From Thiotrichaceae bacterium (GTDB taxonomy: Bacteria > Pseudomonadota > Gammaproteobacteria > Thiotrichales > Thiotrichaceae), in contig JALVFC010000534.1 of NCBI GenBank assembly GCA_027030285.1, forward strand, positions 1 through 6,849: a stretch of DNA of 6,849 bases, in the 5' to 3' direction. Position 1 is the first letter of the stretch, and each line of letters starts with the position of its first letter. Below are positions 1 to 6,234 of the stretch, piece by piece. The position numbers were made by a program, and so were the translations under genes. Under the pieces are notes generated by a model. That model did not search any database. It worked only from the letters and a program-made list of their open reading frames with translations, and was not told where the DNA came from.

Positions 1-675
1 ACGATACAGCGCACTGCCGTCAATATTCAGCTTGGCATCCAGTGCCAACAGGTCACCATTACCATCCACCACCAGCGGGTTGATTTCCAGCAAGGAGGCA
101 TCCTGTTCCATAAACAGCTTGATTAATGATGCCAGCAAACTACCAAACTGACGAATTTGCTGCCCTTGCAAACCCAACGCAAAAGCCAGTTTACGCCCGA
201 TATACCCCTGATAGCCGGCTGCAGGATGGATCGTTTCGGTAAGAATTTTTTGCGGTGTCTCAGCAGCCACCTTTTCAATATCCATACCACCGGCGGCTGA
301 TGCCATAATAATCACTCGTTCACTGGCTCTATCCACCAGCAAACCCAGATACAGTTCCTGCTGAATATCAGTGAGGGATTCAATCAGCACGGTATTTACC
401 GGCAGTCCCTTGTCATCTGTTTGATGTGTTACCAGTTTTGAACCTAGCAGGGATTTTGCAGCCTCGCAAAGCGCCTCCCTGCCTTCAACCTTTTTCACAC
501 CGCCTGCCTTGCCTCTGCCTCCGGCGTGAACCTGTGCCTTGATAACCCAGGAATCTCCCCCTAATTCTGTTATTGCAGCATCCACTTCATCCAGCGAGGA
601 AATGGCTTTCCCTGCCAGGACCGGGATCTGGTATGCTTTGAATAACTCTTTTGCCTGATATTCGTGAAGATTCAT
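1..675 (-). CDS. sucC: Succinyl-CoA synthetase beta subunit (ADP-forming), N-terminal part, cut by the window edge
   Basis: This is the ATP-grasp subunit of succinyl-CoA synthetase, which makes succinate plus ATP from succinyl-CoA, ADP and phosphate in the cytoplasmic TCA cycle with SucD. Exactly 225 codons are visible from the ATG at 675, about 58% of the usual 385-390 residues; the frame stays open to base 1, so the C-terminal CoA-ligase domain lies beyond the left edge. The protein begins MNLHEYQAKELF, the family's signature start. Visible landmarks fall at E. coli numbering: K46 in the WVIKAQVHAGGRGKAGG loop, E99 and E107 around TDIQQELYLG, E197 and N199 in LEINPL, and D213 in LDAKL. A Shine-Dalgarno AAGGTG (681-686, minus strand) lies 5 bases before the ATG. 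The gene is first after a divergent junction, so it is not preceded directly by sucAB as in E. coli. sucD presumably follows off-window. Malate-CoA ligase (MtkA) is a close relative but fits less well. Confidence 0.96.
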   Translation of the reverse strand, partial: MNLHEYQAKELFKAYQIPVLAGKAISSLDEVDAAITELGGDSWVIKAQVHAGGRGKAGGVKKVEGREALCEAAKSLLGSKLVTHQTDDKGLPVNTVLIESLTDIQQELYLGLLVDRASERVIIMASAAGGMDIEKVAAETPQKILTETIHPAAGYQGYIGRKLAFALGLQGQQIRQFGSLLASLIKLFMEQDASLLEINPLVVDGNGDLLALDAKLNIDGSALYR

Positions 676-717
676 TGCTACACCTTATTATTAATCCATG
701 ACGTTTGAGTTTACACC

Positions 718-945
718 ATGACACGCCTGCTATTCATCATCATTCTGTTTGTAGTCAGCTACCTTGTTATAAAATCTTTTCTCACAAAGCTGGAAAACAG
801 TAAAAAAATTGGTAAACAGCGCACCGCGAATACCAAAATGCTTAAATGCGAAGAGTGCGGTTTGCACATTCCGGAGCATGAAGCAATCAGACAGGGGGAT
901 CATGTATTTTGCAGTCTCGAACACGCCAGGCAGCGTCTGGAATAA
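718..945 (+). CDS. PP0621 family small membrane-anchored putative zinc-ribbon protein
   Basis: A 75-residue protein of the family named after Pseudomonas putida PP0621, often found just upstream of pilS. Residues 4-22 (LLFIIILFVVSYLVIKSFL) form one hydrophobic segment, probably an inner-membrane anchor with the rest in the cytoplasm. A basic linker (residues 24-40) leads to a compact domain with C44-x2-C47, H50, C65 and H69 (CEECGLH, then FCSLEH), a likely single zinc site. The function is unknown. The ATG at 718 lies 42 bp from the divergent sucC start; no strong Shine-Dalgarno precedes it, but it is the first residue of the membrane segment and no better start exists. The 3' end overlaps the preferred pilS start (TTG 909) by 37 bp, which suggests co-transcription and possibly translational coupling. 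Family assignment is from the residue pattern and gene position; a role next to the pilus sensor kinase is inference. Confidence 0.85.
   Translation: MTRLLFIIILFVVSYLVIKSFLTKLENSKKIGKQRTANTKMLKCEECGLHIPEHEAIRQGDHVFCSLEHARQRLE
893..911 (+). promoter_or_regulatory. Ribosome binding site supporting the TTG start of pilS
   Basis: AGGGGGA at 893-899 sits 9 bases before TTG 909-911, inside the end of the upstream small gene. The pilS frame has a stop codon (TGA) at 879-881 and no ATG or GTG between it and the conserved kinase N-terminus, so TTG 909 is the only ordinary start available without a frameshift. A competing signal, GGA at 939-941 followed 7 bases later by ATG 949, is in a different frame. 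Confidence 0.5.
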
Positions 946-2549
946 GCTATGATATTGCACCTGTTGCTTTTTTCAGCACGCAGGGCGACCCCTGGGCTCA
1001 ACTTCAACTCTATAATATCTATCGCCTTATTTTATCAGGCGCTTTGCTGCTGGTCGGACTAACCGAGCATTTATTACCAGAAAACGTTATCGTTGACGGC
1101 AGATTGTATCGGGATGTCATTGCCATCTATACCGTGGTGACCATCCTGCAAAATATTGCTGGTTATCTGAAGTGGCCTGAGTACGAGTCACAACTGTATA
1201 CCTACTCGGTCACTGATATTCTGGCATTGTTAATGATCATTTATGCCAGTGGAGGCGTCAGTTTTGGTTTGGGTATTTTGCTGGTGTTACCCGTGCTCAT
1301 TCCAAACCTGTTTAAACCGGGACAGTTTTCCCTGTTTATTACAGCACTCACGGTTATCTCACTGATTGCTATAGAAATATACATACAATCGCGTGGTCAT
1401 ACCCAGCTCAATGAACTATCCATGACAGGCATTTTATCTCTGTTTATGATGCTCAGTTCCTGGGTTGCCAGTAACTGGTCTGGACATGCACAGCAGACCG
1501 CCAAACTGGCTCAGCGCCGTGAGCTTGATCTTGCCAGCATGTCGCAACTGAATCAGTCAGTGCTGGATCAGTTACAACTTGGGGTAATTGTACTGCGTGA
1601 TTCACGCAAGATTAAACATATGAATAGTGCAGCTATTGATATGCTGGGTAACCCGAAAAACTGGCGTGTGGAGAAATTGGGCAAATTTGCCCCGGAACTG
1701 GACGCTTGGTATCAATACTGGTCAGACAATCATCGACCCAAAGTAGCGAGCTTTGATATTAACCATCAGGGGGCAATGATGATGCGTGCCCGCTTTGTAC
1801 AACTCGGAGCACGTGCCAGTAAAACATCGTTGATATATTTGCAGGACACCAAAGAGGAACGAGAAAAATTACAGGATTTGAAGCTGGCATCATTGGGGCA
1901 GCTCACCGCCAGTATTGCGCATGAGATTCGTAACCCTCTGGGAGCGATCAGTCATGCGGCGCAACTATTAACTGAGTCGGAAGCACTATCCCTGGCAGAT
2001 AAGCGACTTTCCCAGATTATCATTACCAACTCAAAACGTATGGATTCTACTATCGAGTCGGTATTGAATCTGTCACGCCGCAAGCATCCCAAGCGGATAA
2101 ACATTCGGCTAAAACTCTGGTTACAAACATTTTATGATGATTTTATGGCACAGAATAATTTGTCTGAAAATCAGTTAAGTTTGTTTATAGATCCTGAAGA
2201 TCTTGAAGTTAACTTTGATCCGGATCATTTACAGCAGATATTATGGAACCTCAGTCGCAATGCTGTGAAATATGCCAAAAAAGATAAAAGCAAGCTAACC
2301 ATACTCATCCAGGCAGGTATTCCTGACCATACAAAAAATGTTGTGCTTAACGTGATTGATAACGGTGAGGGAATAGATGGAGAGCTTCAGGATCGTTTGT
2401 TTGAACCCTTTAATACAACCAGCACCAAAGGAACCGGGCTAGGACTGTTTATGTGCAGAGAATTATGTCAGGCCAATGGTGCTACGCTGGAGTATGTGAA
2501 ACTTGCTACAACAGGTAGCTGCTTCAGAATCAGTTTTGCTAACAGGTAA
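909..2549 (+). CDS. pilS: Type IV pilus sensor histidine kinase PilS
   Basis: Membrane sensor kinase that phosphorylates or dephosphorylates PilR to set pilin expression. Of 546 residues, about 36-190 carry some six hydrophobic segments (around 36-53, 68-86, 102-118, 119-134, 140-157, 172-189), the usual PilS sensor. About 213-315 looks like a PAS domain (QLQLGVIVLRDSRKIKHMN). The kinase core follows: H-box SIAHEIRNPLG with phosphoacceptor H338, N-box ILWNLSRNAVKY (N447, N451), G1 DNGEGID (484-490), F-box LFEPFNTT (497-504) and G2 GTGLGLF (508-514); all catalytic motifs are intact. The length is close to P. aeruginosa PilS (about 530). It lies between the PP0621-like gene (37-bp overlap) and pilR (38-bp gap), a typical cluster. 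The start is uncertain: TTG 909 has AGGGGGA upstream, while ATG 949 is in the +1 frame and would reach the kinase frame only by a -1 shift at T6 (968-973). Function is secure; the first 25 or so residues are not. Confidence 0.94.
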   Translation: MQSRTRQAASGISYDIAPVAFFSTQGDPWAQLQLYNIYRLILSGALLLVGLTEHLLPENVIVDGRLYRDVIAIYTVVTILQNIAGYLKWPEYESQLYTYSVTDILALLMIIYASGGVSFGLGILLVLPVLIPNLFKPGQFSLFITALTVISLIAIEIYIQSRGHTQLNELSMTGILSLFMMLSSWVASNWSGHAQQTAKLAQRRELDLASMSQLNQSVLDQLQLGVIVLRDSRKIKHMNSAAIDMLGNPKNWRVEKLGKFAPELDAWYQYWSDNHRPKVASFDINHQGAMMMRARFVQLGARASKTSLIYLQDTKEEREKLQDLKLASLGQLTASIAHEIRNPLGAISHAAQLLTESEALSLADKRLSQIIITNSKRMDSTIESVLNLSRRKHPKRINIRLKLWLQTFYDDFMAQNNLSENQLSLFIDPEDLEVNFDPDHLQQILWNLSRNAVKYAKKDKSKLTILIQAGIPDHTKNVVLNVIDNGEGIDGELQDRLFEPFNTTSTKGTGLGLFMCRELCQANGATLEYVKLATTGSCFRISFANR

Positions 2550-2552
2550 TCC

Positions 2553-2566
2553 TGAGAACCCTCTCA
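2553..2566 (+). other. Small hairpin in the pilS-pilR gap
   Basis: TGAGA (2553-2557) and TCTCA (2562-2566) are perfect complements around the loop ACCC, 3 bases after the pilS stop. No T-run follows, so it is not an intrinsic terminator. It could be an mRNA structure that modulates pilS-pilR read-through or stability, or be chance: a 5-bp stem is short. Confidence 0.22.
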
Positions 2567-2587
2567 TAAAAACAACAAGATAATAAT

Positions 2588-4009
2588 ATGACCAACCAAA
2601 GCGTTTTAATTATTGATGATGAACCCGATATCCGCGAGTTACTGGAAATTACTCTGCTGCGTATGGGGCTGCAAACCGTAAGTGCTGCCACTGTGCAGGA
2701 AGCACTCAACTGTTTACAGCAACAGAAAATTGATCTGTGCTTGACTGATATGAAGTTACCCGATGGCACTGGTATTGATATTGTGAATTATATTCACCAC
2801 AAGCTGCCACACATCCCTGTTGCTGTGATTACGGCATTTGGCAGCATGGAAACAGCAGTTGAGGCTCTTAAATCTGGTGCCTACGATTTTGTGTCCAAAC
2901 CTGTTGATCTTAATAAATTACGGGATTTAATTGAAACAGCTTTGAAGCTATCAGAAAAAAAATCCCATACTGTTAAACAAACGCACGCTTCCTCAGAACC
3001 CCCTGATTTTTCAGATAATCTGATTCTGGGGGAGTCTGCACCTATTCAGAGTTTGCTGAAAACCATTCAAAAACTCGCCAAAAGCCAAGCACCTGTTTAT
3101 ATCAATGGTGAATCCGGTAGTGGCAAGGAACTGGTTGCCAAAAGCATCCATCAAAGCGGCCCTCACAGGGATAAGCCGTTTGTTCCCGTCAACTGTGGAG
3201 CTATCCCGAAAGACCTGGTAGAAAGTGAGTTTTTTGGACACATCAAAGGTAGTTTTACAGGTGCATTAGAAGACAAGAAAGGCCTGTTTCAGGAAGCCGA
3301 TGGCGGTACCCTGTTTCTTGATGAAGTCGCTGATCTGCCGCTGGAAATGCAGGTTAAGCTGCTACGCGCCATACAGGAAAAAGCGATTAAGCCGGTCGGT
3401 GGCACCCAGGAAATACCAGTGGATGTGCGTATCCTTAGTGCAACACATAAGAAGCTTGAACATGAAGTCGCTGCCAAAAACTTCCGTGCTGATTTGTATT
3501 ATCGTTTGAATGTAATCAAGCTTGAAGTTCCTGCGCTGCGGGAACGTGGCAATGATATTCTATTGCTGGCTCAGCATTTTTTGCAGCAGATAACCAGTAA
3601 CTGGGGGCTGGATCCTGTTAGCCTGACTCCTGAAGCGGAACAGGCCTTGCTGGATTATTCCTTTCCCGGCAATGTACGAGAACTGGTTAATATTCTTGAA
3701 CGAGCCTGTACGCTAAACGACGGAGGAATGATAACCATTGACGATTTGCAGCTGCCTGAGCTACACCTTACGTTCGAGACACATGCAGCATCCGCTAAAC
3801 AGCCAGAAAAATCGACAGCTAACAATCTTCCCATATGGGAAAAAGACTCTATCAGTGACCGCGATGAAAAAAGGATGATTGAGACCACTCTGGAAAAATA
3901 TCGCTGGAATCGCACCAGGGCAGCTGACGAACTTGGCATGACCTTGCGACAACTACGCTACCGAATAAAAAAATATGGACTGGAAAACGGCCAGACAACT
4001 CCAGCCTAG
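2588..4009 (+). CDS. pilR: Type IV pilus sigma-54-dependent response regulator PilR
   Basis: NtrC-class transcription activator, partner of PilS, which in known systems opens sigma-54 promoters such as that of pilA. Of 473 residues, 5-120 form the receiver domain: acidic pair D10/D11, phosphoacceptor D54 (LTDMKLPDG), T82 and K104. A linker leads to the AAA+ domain (about 145-375): Walker A GESGSGKE (174-181), sigma-54 loop GSFTGA (221-226), Walker B TLFLDEVADL (241-250), sensor I SATHK (284-288), arginine-finger region FRADLYYRLN (299-308) and sensor II GNVREL (361-366). A Fis-type helix-turn-helix lies at about 437-465 (WNRTRAADELGM, LRQLRYRIKKYGL). GSFTGA instead of GAFTGA also occurs in Pseudomonas PilR, so it is normal here. 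The ATG 2588 has a weak AAGA 7 bases upstream; translation may lean on pilS, 38 bp away. The gene is intact and ends inside a terminator hairpin. The conserved domain order and the pilS neighbour make the assignment firm. Confidence 0.96.
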   Translation: MTNQSVLIIDDEPDIRELLEITLLRMGLQTVSAATVQEALNCLQQQKIDLCLTDMKLPDGTGIDIVNYIHHKLPHIPVAVITAFGSMETAVEALKSGAYDFVSKPVDLNKLRDLIETALKLSEKKSHTVKQTHASSEPPDFSDNLILGESAPIQSLLKTIQKLAKSQAPVYINGESGSGKELVAKSIHQSGPHRDKPFVPVNCGAIPKDLVESEFFGHIKGSFTGALEDKKGLFQEADGGTLFLDEVADLPLEMQVKLLRAIQEKAIKPVGGTQEIPVDVRILSATHKKLEHEVAAKNFRADLYYRLNVIKLEVPALRERGNDILLLAQHFLQQITSNWGLDPVSLTPEAEQALLDYSFPGNVRELVNILERACTLNDGGMITIDDLQLPELHLTFETHAASAKQPEKSTANNLPIWEKDSISDRDEKRMIETTLEKYRWNRTRAADELGMTLRQLRYRIKKYGLENGQTTPA

Positions 4010-4023
4010 ACTGGTGGTTTTTT
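3997..4023 (+). terminator. Intrinsic terminator of the PP0621-pilS-pilR cluster
   Basis: AAC-T-CCAG (3997-4004) pairs with CTGG-T-G-GTT (4011-4019): eight pairs including one T-G wobble, with a bulged T at 4015, around the loop CCTAGA. A run of six T (4018-4023) closes and follows the stem. The pilR stop codon TAG (4007-4009) lies in the loop. The stem is modest, so termination may be partial; a second hairpin follows. Confidence 0.5.
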
Positions 4024-4032
4024 ATACGTAAT

Positions 4033-4052
4033 AACGCTGAACTTCAGGTTTT
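4033..4052 (+). terminator. Possible second (tandem) terminator after pilR
   Basis: AAC-(G)-CTGA (4033-4040) pairs with TCAG-GTT (4044-4050) around the loop ACT, giving seven pairs with G4036 bulged. GTTTTATTATATTT follows, a T-rich but interrupted tail. It lies 10 bases after the first terminator and has the same outline, which fits tandem terminators behind pilR. It could instead be a regulatory palindrome for the next gene. Confidence 0.38.
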
Positions 4053-4075
4053 ATTATATTTCCCGGCTAAAGGTC

Positions 4076-4104
4076 TTGATTATCACTTAAAAAATTGGAA
4101 TCAT
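4076..4104 (+). promoter_or_regulatory. Weak candidate sigma-70 promoter for the 124-residue membrane protein gene
   Basis: TTGATT (4076-4081) and AATCAT (4099-4104) are 17 bases apart, each matching four of six consensus bases. They end 22 bases before ATG 4127. A promoter here is expected, because terminators close the upstream cluster, but the match alone is weak. Confidence 0.25.
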
Positions 4105-4126
4105 CGCTGAGTCTTATCAATCTGCT

Positions 4127-4501
4127 ATGGGAAATAAGCGCGTGACATCTCACTCTAAATTTCTGCAATGGCTGGATCGGGTACGTGGAGATCTTGCGCT
4201 GCGTAAAGAACAACGCTTACTGGAGCGTAACCTTCGTGAACACCGCAACAAAGATCACATTTCTTCCAGAAAAGTCATTGAGTCGTTTGTTGCACCACCG
4301 CCTTTTTTGCTTTATCTATGGGCAACCTTTCCCCTGCTGCTGATCGCAACCTTTGAAAAAAATGCCATTATTACAGGAGTTGTTGCAACTCTGTTGAACT
4401 TCTTTTTGATTCACCTGGATACTTTTCAGTTTGTGCGTTTTATTCTTGCGAGTATTGTGTTAGCCGTTGTTATCCTGCTCTATAGTTTCGGAGTGATATA
4501 A
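4127..4501 (+). CDS. Small membrane protein of unknown function
   Basis: I do not recognise this 124-residue protein. Residues 1-50 are hydrophilic and strongly basic with alternating charges (LDRVRGDLALRKEQRLLERN), probably an amphipathic helix on the cytoplasmic side. Residues 51-58 contain APPP, and then three hydrophobic segments follow at about 59-76, 80-97 and 102-122, the last ending almost at the C-terminus. No catalytic motif or signal peptidase site is evident. ATG 4127 lacks a Shine-Dalgarno sequence; GTG 4142, in frame with GGGA at 4129-4132 nine bases upstream, is a reasonable alternative giving 119 residues. The gene stands alone: terminators lie upstream and convergent ycaO is 5 bp downstream. 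The long open frame, clean membrane topology and lack of a better gene on the other strand support it being real. Confidence 0.7.
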   Translation: MGNKRVTSHSKFLQWLDRVRGDLALRKEQRLLERNLREHRNKDHISSRKVIESFVAPPPFLLYLWATFPLLLIATFEKNAIITGVVATLLNFFLIHLDTFQFVRFILASIVLAVVILLYSFGVI

Positions 4502-4521
4502 AAAAGCTATGCCGCAGCTTT
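4500..4521 (-). terminator. Intrinsic terminator of the CDF-ycaO operon, at the convergent junction
   Basis: Read on the minus strand, AAAGCT (4521-4516), loop GCGGCAT, AGCTTT (4508-4503) forms a perfect 6-bp stem, and the T-run continues to 4500 before ATATCA. The ycaO stop codon (4507-4509) lies in the hairpin and the stop codon of the opposing small gene (4499-4501) overlaps the T-run. On the plus strand only three T follow the stem, so it should act mainly on the ycaO transcript. Confidence 0.6.
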
Positions 4522-6234
4522 CGCTGGATGTAACTTCCTGTAGGCATCAATCAGTGCTTGCTGAATAGTGTTTGTAAAATCAAAGGCTTGTAGTTTTCCC
4601 GCTATTATATTTTTTGCCTGTTGCAGGGTTTCTGCCGGGTAGAGCTGTGCTATCGCCTGACTATAGTTTTCGATACCGTCACCCAGTTCCAGCAAGTTCA
4701 GTACACAGTGATACAGGCGACTTCGTGATGGATCGATATGCCCAAAAGCCAGCAACCATTCACAGCTTTGCAATAATAGATCCCTGTTACCTGATTTTGC
4801 AGCAAGCAAGATTTTCAGTTCAGCGACACGAAAATCCTCCCAGATAGAACCTGGCTGATTAGGCAACCCCAGCAGTGCCGCTACTGGTTGCAAGTCATCG
4901 ATATCCTGTTGCTGTAAATACTCAAGTAATTTTTCCGCCTTGCCTTTATCCAGCTCAACGATAGCTAAAACATCCTTGCGAATAGCTATGCCCCGATTAT
5001 TGTTTTCCCATAGCAGGTCTTCACAGGCATAGATTTCTGACATTGAGGGAACCAGTATTCGGCAGGCATATATTCCGAGATGATCATAGTCAGCAATATA
5101 AATTTCTCGTCCTGTTTTATGAATCAACCCGCAAAGCCAGTCAAACTCTTCATCCGTATTTCCCACAAAGTCACACAGTGCAAACTCATAGTCAGGCGTA
5201 TCACTAAAAAATTGCCAGCTAAGTAAGCCACTGGAGTCTATAAAATGGGTTTCCAGATTTTCTTGTGATGCCACTTCTTCAAGATCCAGACTGGGGGCAG
5301 GGAAGTCTGCCAGTGCGTTTAATTCCCGCCCCTGTAATAATTCCGTCAAGGCACGTTCAAGAGCGACTTCAAAACGTGGATGTGCTCCAAAGCTGGCATA
5401 ACAGCCCTGATTGTCAGGATTCAGCAAGGTCACATTCACTACAGGATATCGACCACCTAAAGAGGCATCTTTGACCTGTACGGCAAAACCTTTTTGTCGG
5501 AGTTTTTTTATTCCTGCTTGAATTGTCGGGAAACGCTTGATTACAGAATCAGGTACATTCGGTAAGCTGATACCCTTAGCGATGATGCTGAACTTTACAT
5601 GGCGTTCGAAAATTTCTGATAAGGCCTGTACCCGTGCTTCGCTTGGGGTATTGCCTGCTGACATGCCATTACTGACATACAGGTTACCGATGATATTGAC
5701 AGGAAAATAAATTATTTGCTGGTCACTTTGTCGCTTATAGGGCAGGGCGCAAACACCTCGCTCATGACAGGCTGCGTTAATATCTACCAGGTCTTTCAGT
5801 CTTAGTGCGTGACCCGCAGAATAAAAGTCCCATAATTCAGGTACTAACAAGCCTTCCGGGCACTGCCCATTCTGCTCGTTCTGCTGTACTGGAAACCATC
5901 TTTCATTCGCATAATGCACAAATTCATGTTGCGATATTTCATCCCCTAGGTAGTAATCAGCCCAAAAGTAGTTGGTTGCCAGGCGCTCAAAGAACTCTCC
6001 CAGCGCACTGGCAAGGGCAGATTTTCTGCTACTTCCCTTGCCATTAGTAAATAGCAGTGGGCAATCACGGTCACAGATATGGACTGACCATACATGGGGC
6101 AGGGGATTTAACCAGCTGTGTTCTTCGATATGGAAGCCTAGTTGTTGCAACTGTTGTTGCATACGGCTTATTGAATCCTCCAGGGCATTATCTTTGCCGG
6201 GAATCCATGTTTTCTGTGGCTTGTTGTCAGTCAC
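4507..6234 (-). CDS. ycaO: YcaO, RimO-associated beta-methylthiolation factor type
   Basis: A 575-residue cytosolic YcaO-fold ATP-binding protein that follows E. coli YcaO (586 residues) nearly end to end: WIPGKDNALEDSI (10-22), WLNPLPHVWSVHI (41-53), NGKG (64-67), SALGEFFER (76-84), the long match from NIIGNLYVSNGMSAGNT (180-196), SEIFER (206-211), SFGAHP (281-286), ALERALTELLQGR (291-303), NLETHFIDSSGL (326-337) and IYIADYDHLGIYACRI (378-393). E80, E83, E207, E210 and the E293-R303 segment correspond to the ATP/Mg-binding residues of E. coli YcaO. The C-terminal third (about 420-570) is helical and less conserved. In E. coli this protein promotes RimO-dependent methylthiolation of ribosomal protein S12; its reaction is not settled. 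It lacks the proline-rich PxPxP tail of azole-forming YcaOs and no precursor peptide gene is present. The GTG start (6232-6234) has a poor Shine-Dalgarno and overlaps the upstream CDF gene by 8 bp (GTGACTGA), so it is probably made by translational coupling. Confidence 0.94.
   Translation of the reverse strand: MTDNKPQKTWIPGKDNALEDSISRMQQQLQQLGFHIEEHSWLNPLPHVWSVHICDRDCPLLFTNGKGSSRKSALASALGEFFERLATNYFWADYYLGDEISQHEFVHYANERWFPVQQNEQNGQCPEGLLVPELWDFYSAGHALRLKDLVDINAACHERGVCALPYKRQSDQQIIYFPVNIIGNLYVSNGMSAGNTPSEARVQALSEIFERHVKFSIIAKGISLPNVPDSVIKRFPTIQAGIKKLRQKGFAVQVKDASLGGRYPVVNVTLLNPDNQGCYASFGAHPRFEVALERALTELLQGRELNALADFPAPSLDLEEVASQENLETHFIDSSGLLSWQFFSDTPDYEFALCDFVGNTDEEFDWLCGLIHKTGREIYIADYDHLGIYACRILVPSMSEIYACEDLLWENNNRGIAIRKDVLAIVELDKGKAEKLLEYLQQQDIDDLQPVAALLGLPNQPGSIWEDFRVAELKILLAAKSGNRDLLLQSCEWLLAFGHIDPSRSRLYHCVLNLLELGDGIENYSQAIAQLYPAETLQQAKNIIAGKLQAFDFTNTIQQALIDAYRKLHPAKAAA

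Noticed and set aside
1..675. Malate-CoA ligase beta subunit (MtkA) instead of SucC
   Set aside because: The start sequence, spacing and all visible key residues match E. coli SucC numbering exactly, and no serine-cycle genes are present; only the off-window part could overturn this.
2764..2779. Second sigma-54-like sequence, TGGCAC with TTGAT downstream
   Set aside because: The -12 element has GA instead of the required GC, and the sequence encodes the conserved DGTGID of the PilR receiver domain.
3241..3270. GSFTGA in PilR as a defective sigma-54 contact loop
   Set aside because: The same A-to-S variant occurs in Pseudomonas PilR, and the essential F, T and G are present.
3655..3939. 94-residue minus-strand open frame inside pilR
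   Set aside because: It is antisense to the conserved AAA+ and DNA-binding regions of pilR and its serine-rich translation resembles nothing.
3934..3948. Sigma-54-like promoter TTGGCATGACCTTGC on the plus strand
   Set aside because: GG-to-GC spacing is 9 bases instead of 10, and it lies inside the helix-turn-helix coding region of pilR, with the terminators only about 50 bases downstream.
4507..6234. YcaO as part of an azole-peptide (TOMM) or thioamide biosynthetic cluster
   Set aside because: The protein follows E. coli YcaO from end to end, lacks the PxPxP C-terminus, and no partner E1-like protein, dehydrogenase, TfuA or precursor peptide is encoded nearby.
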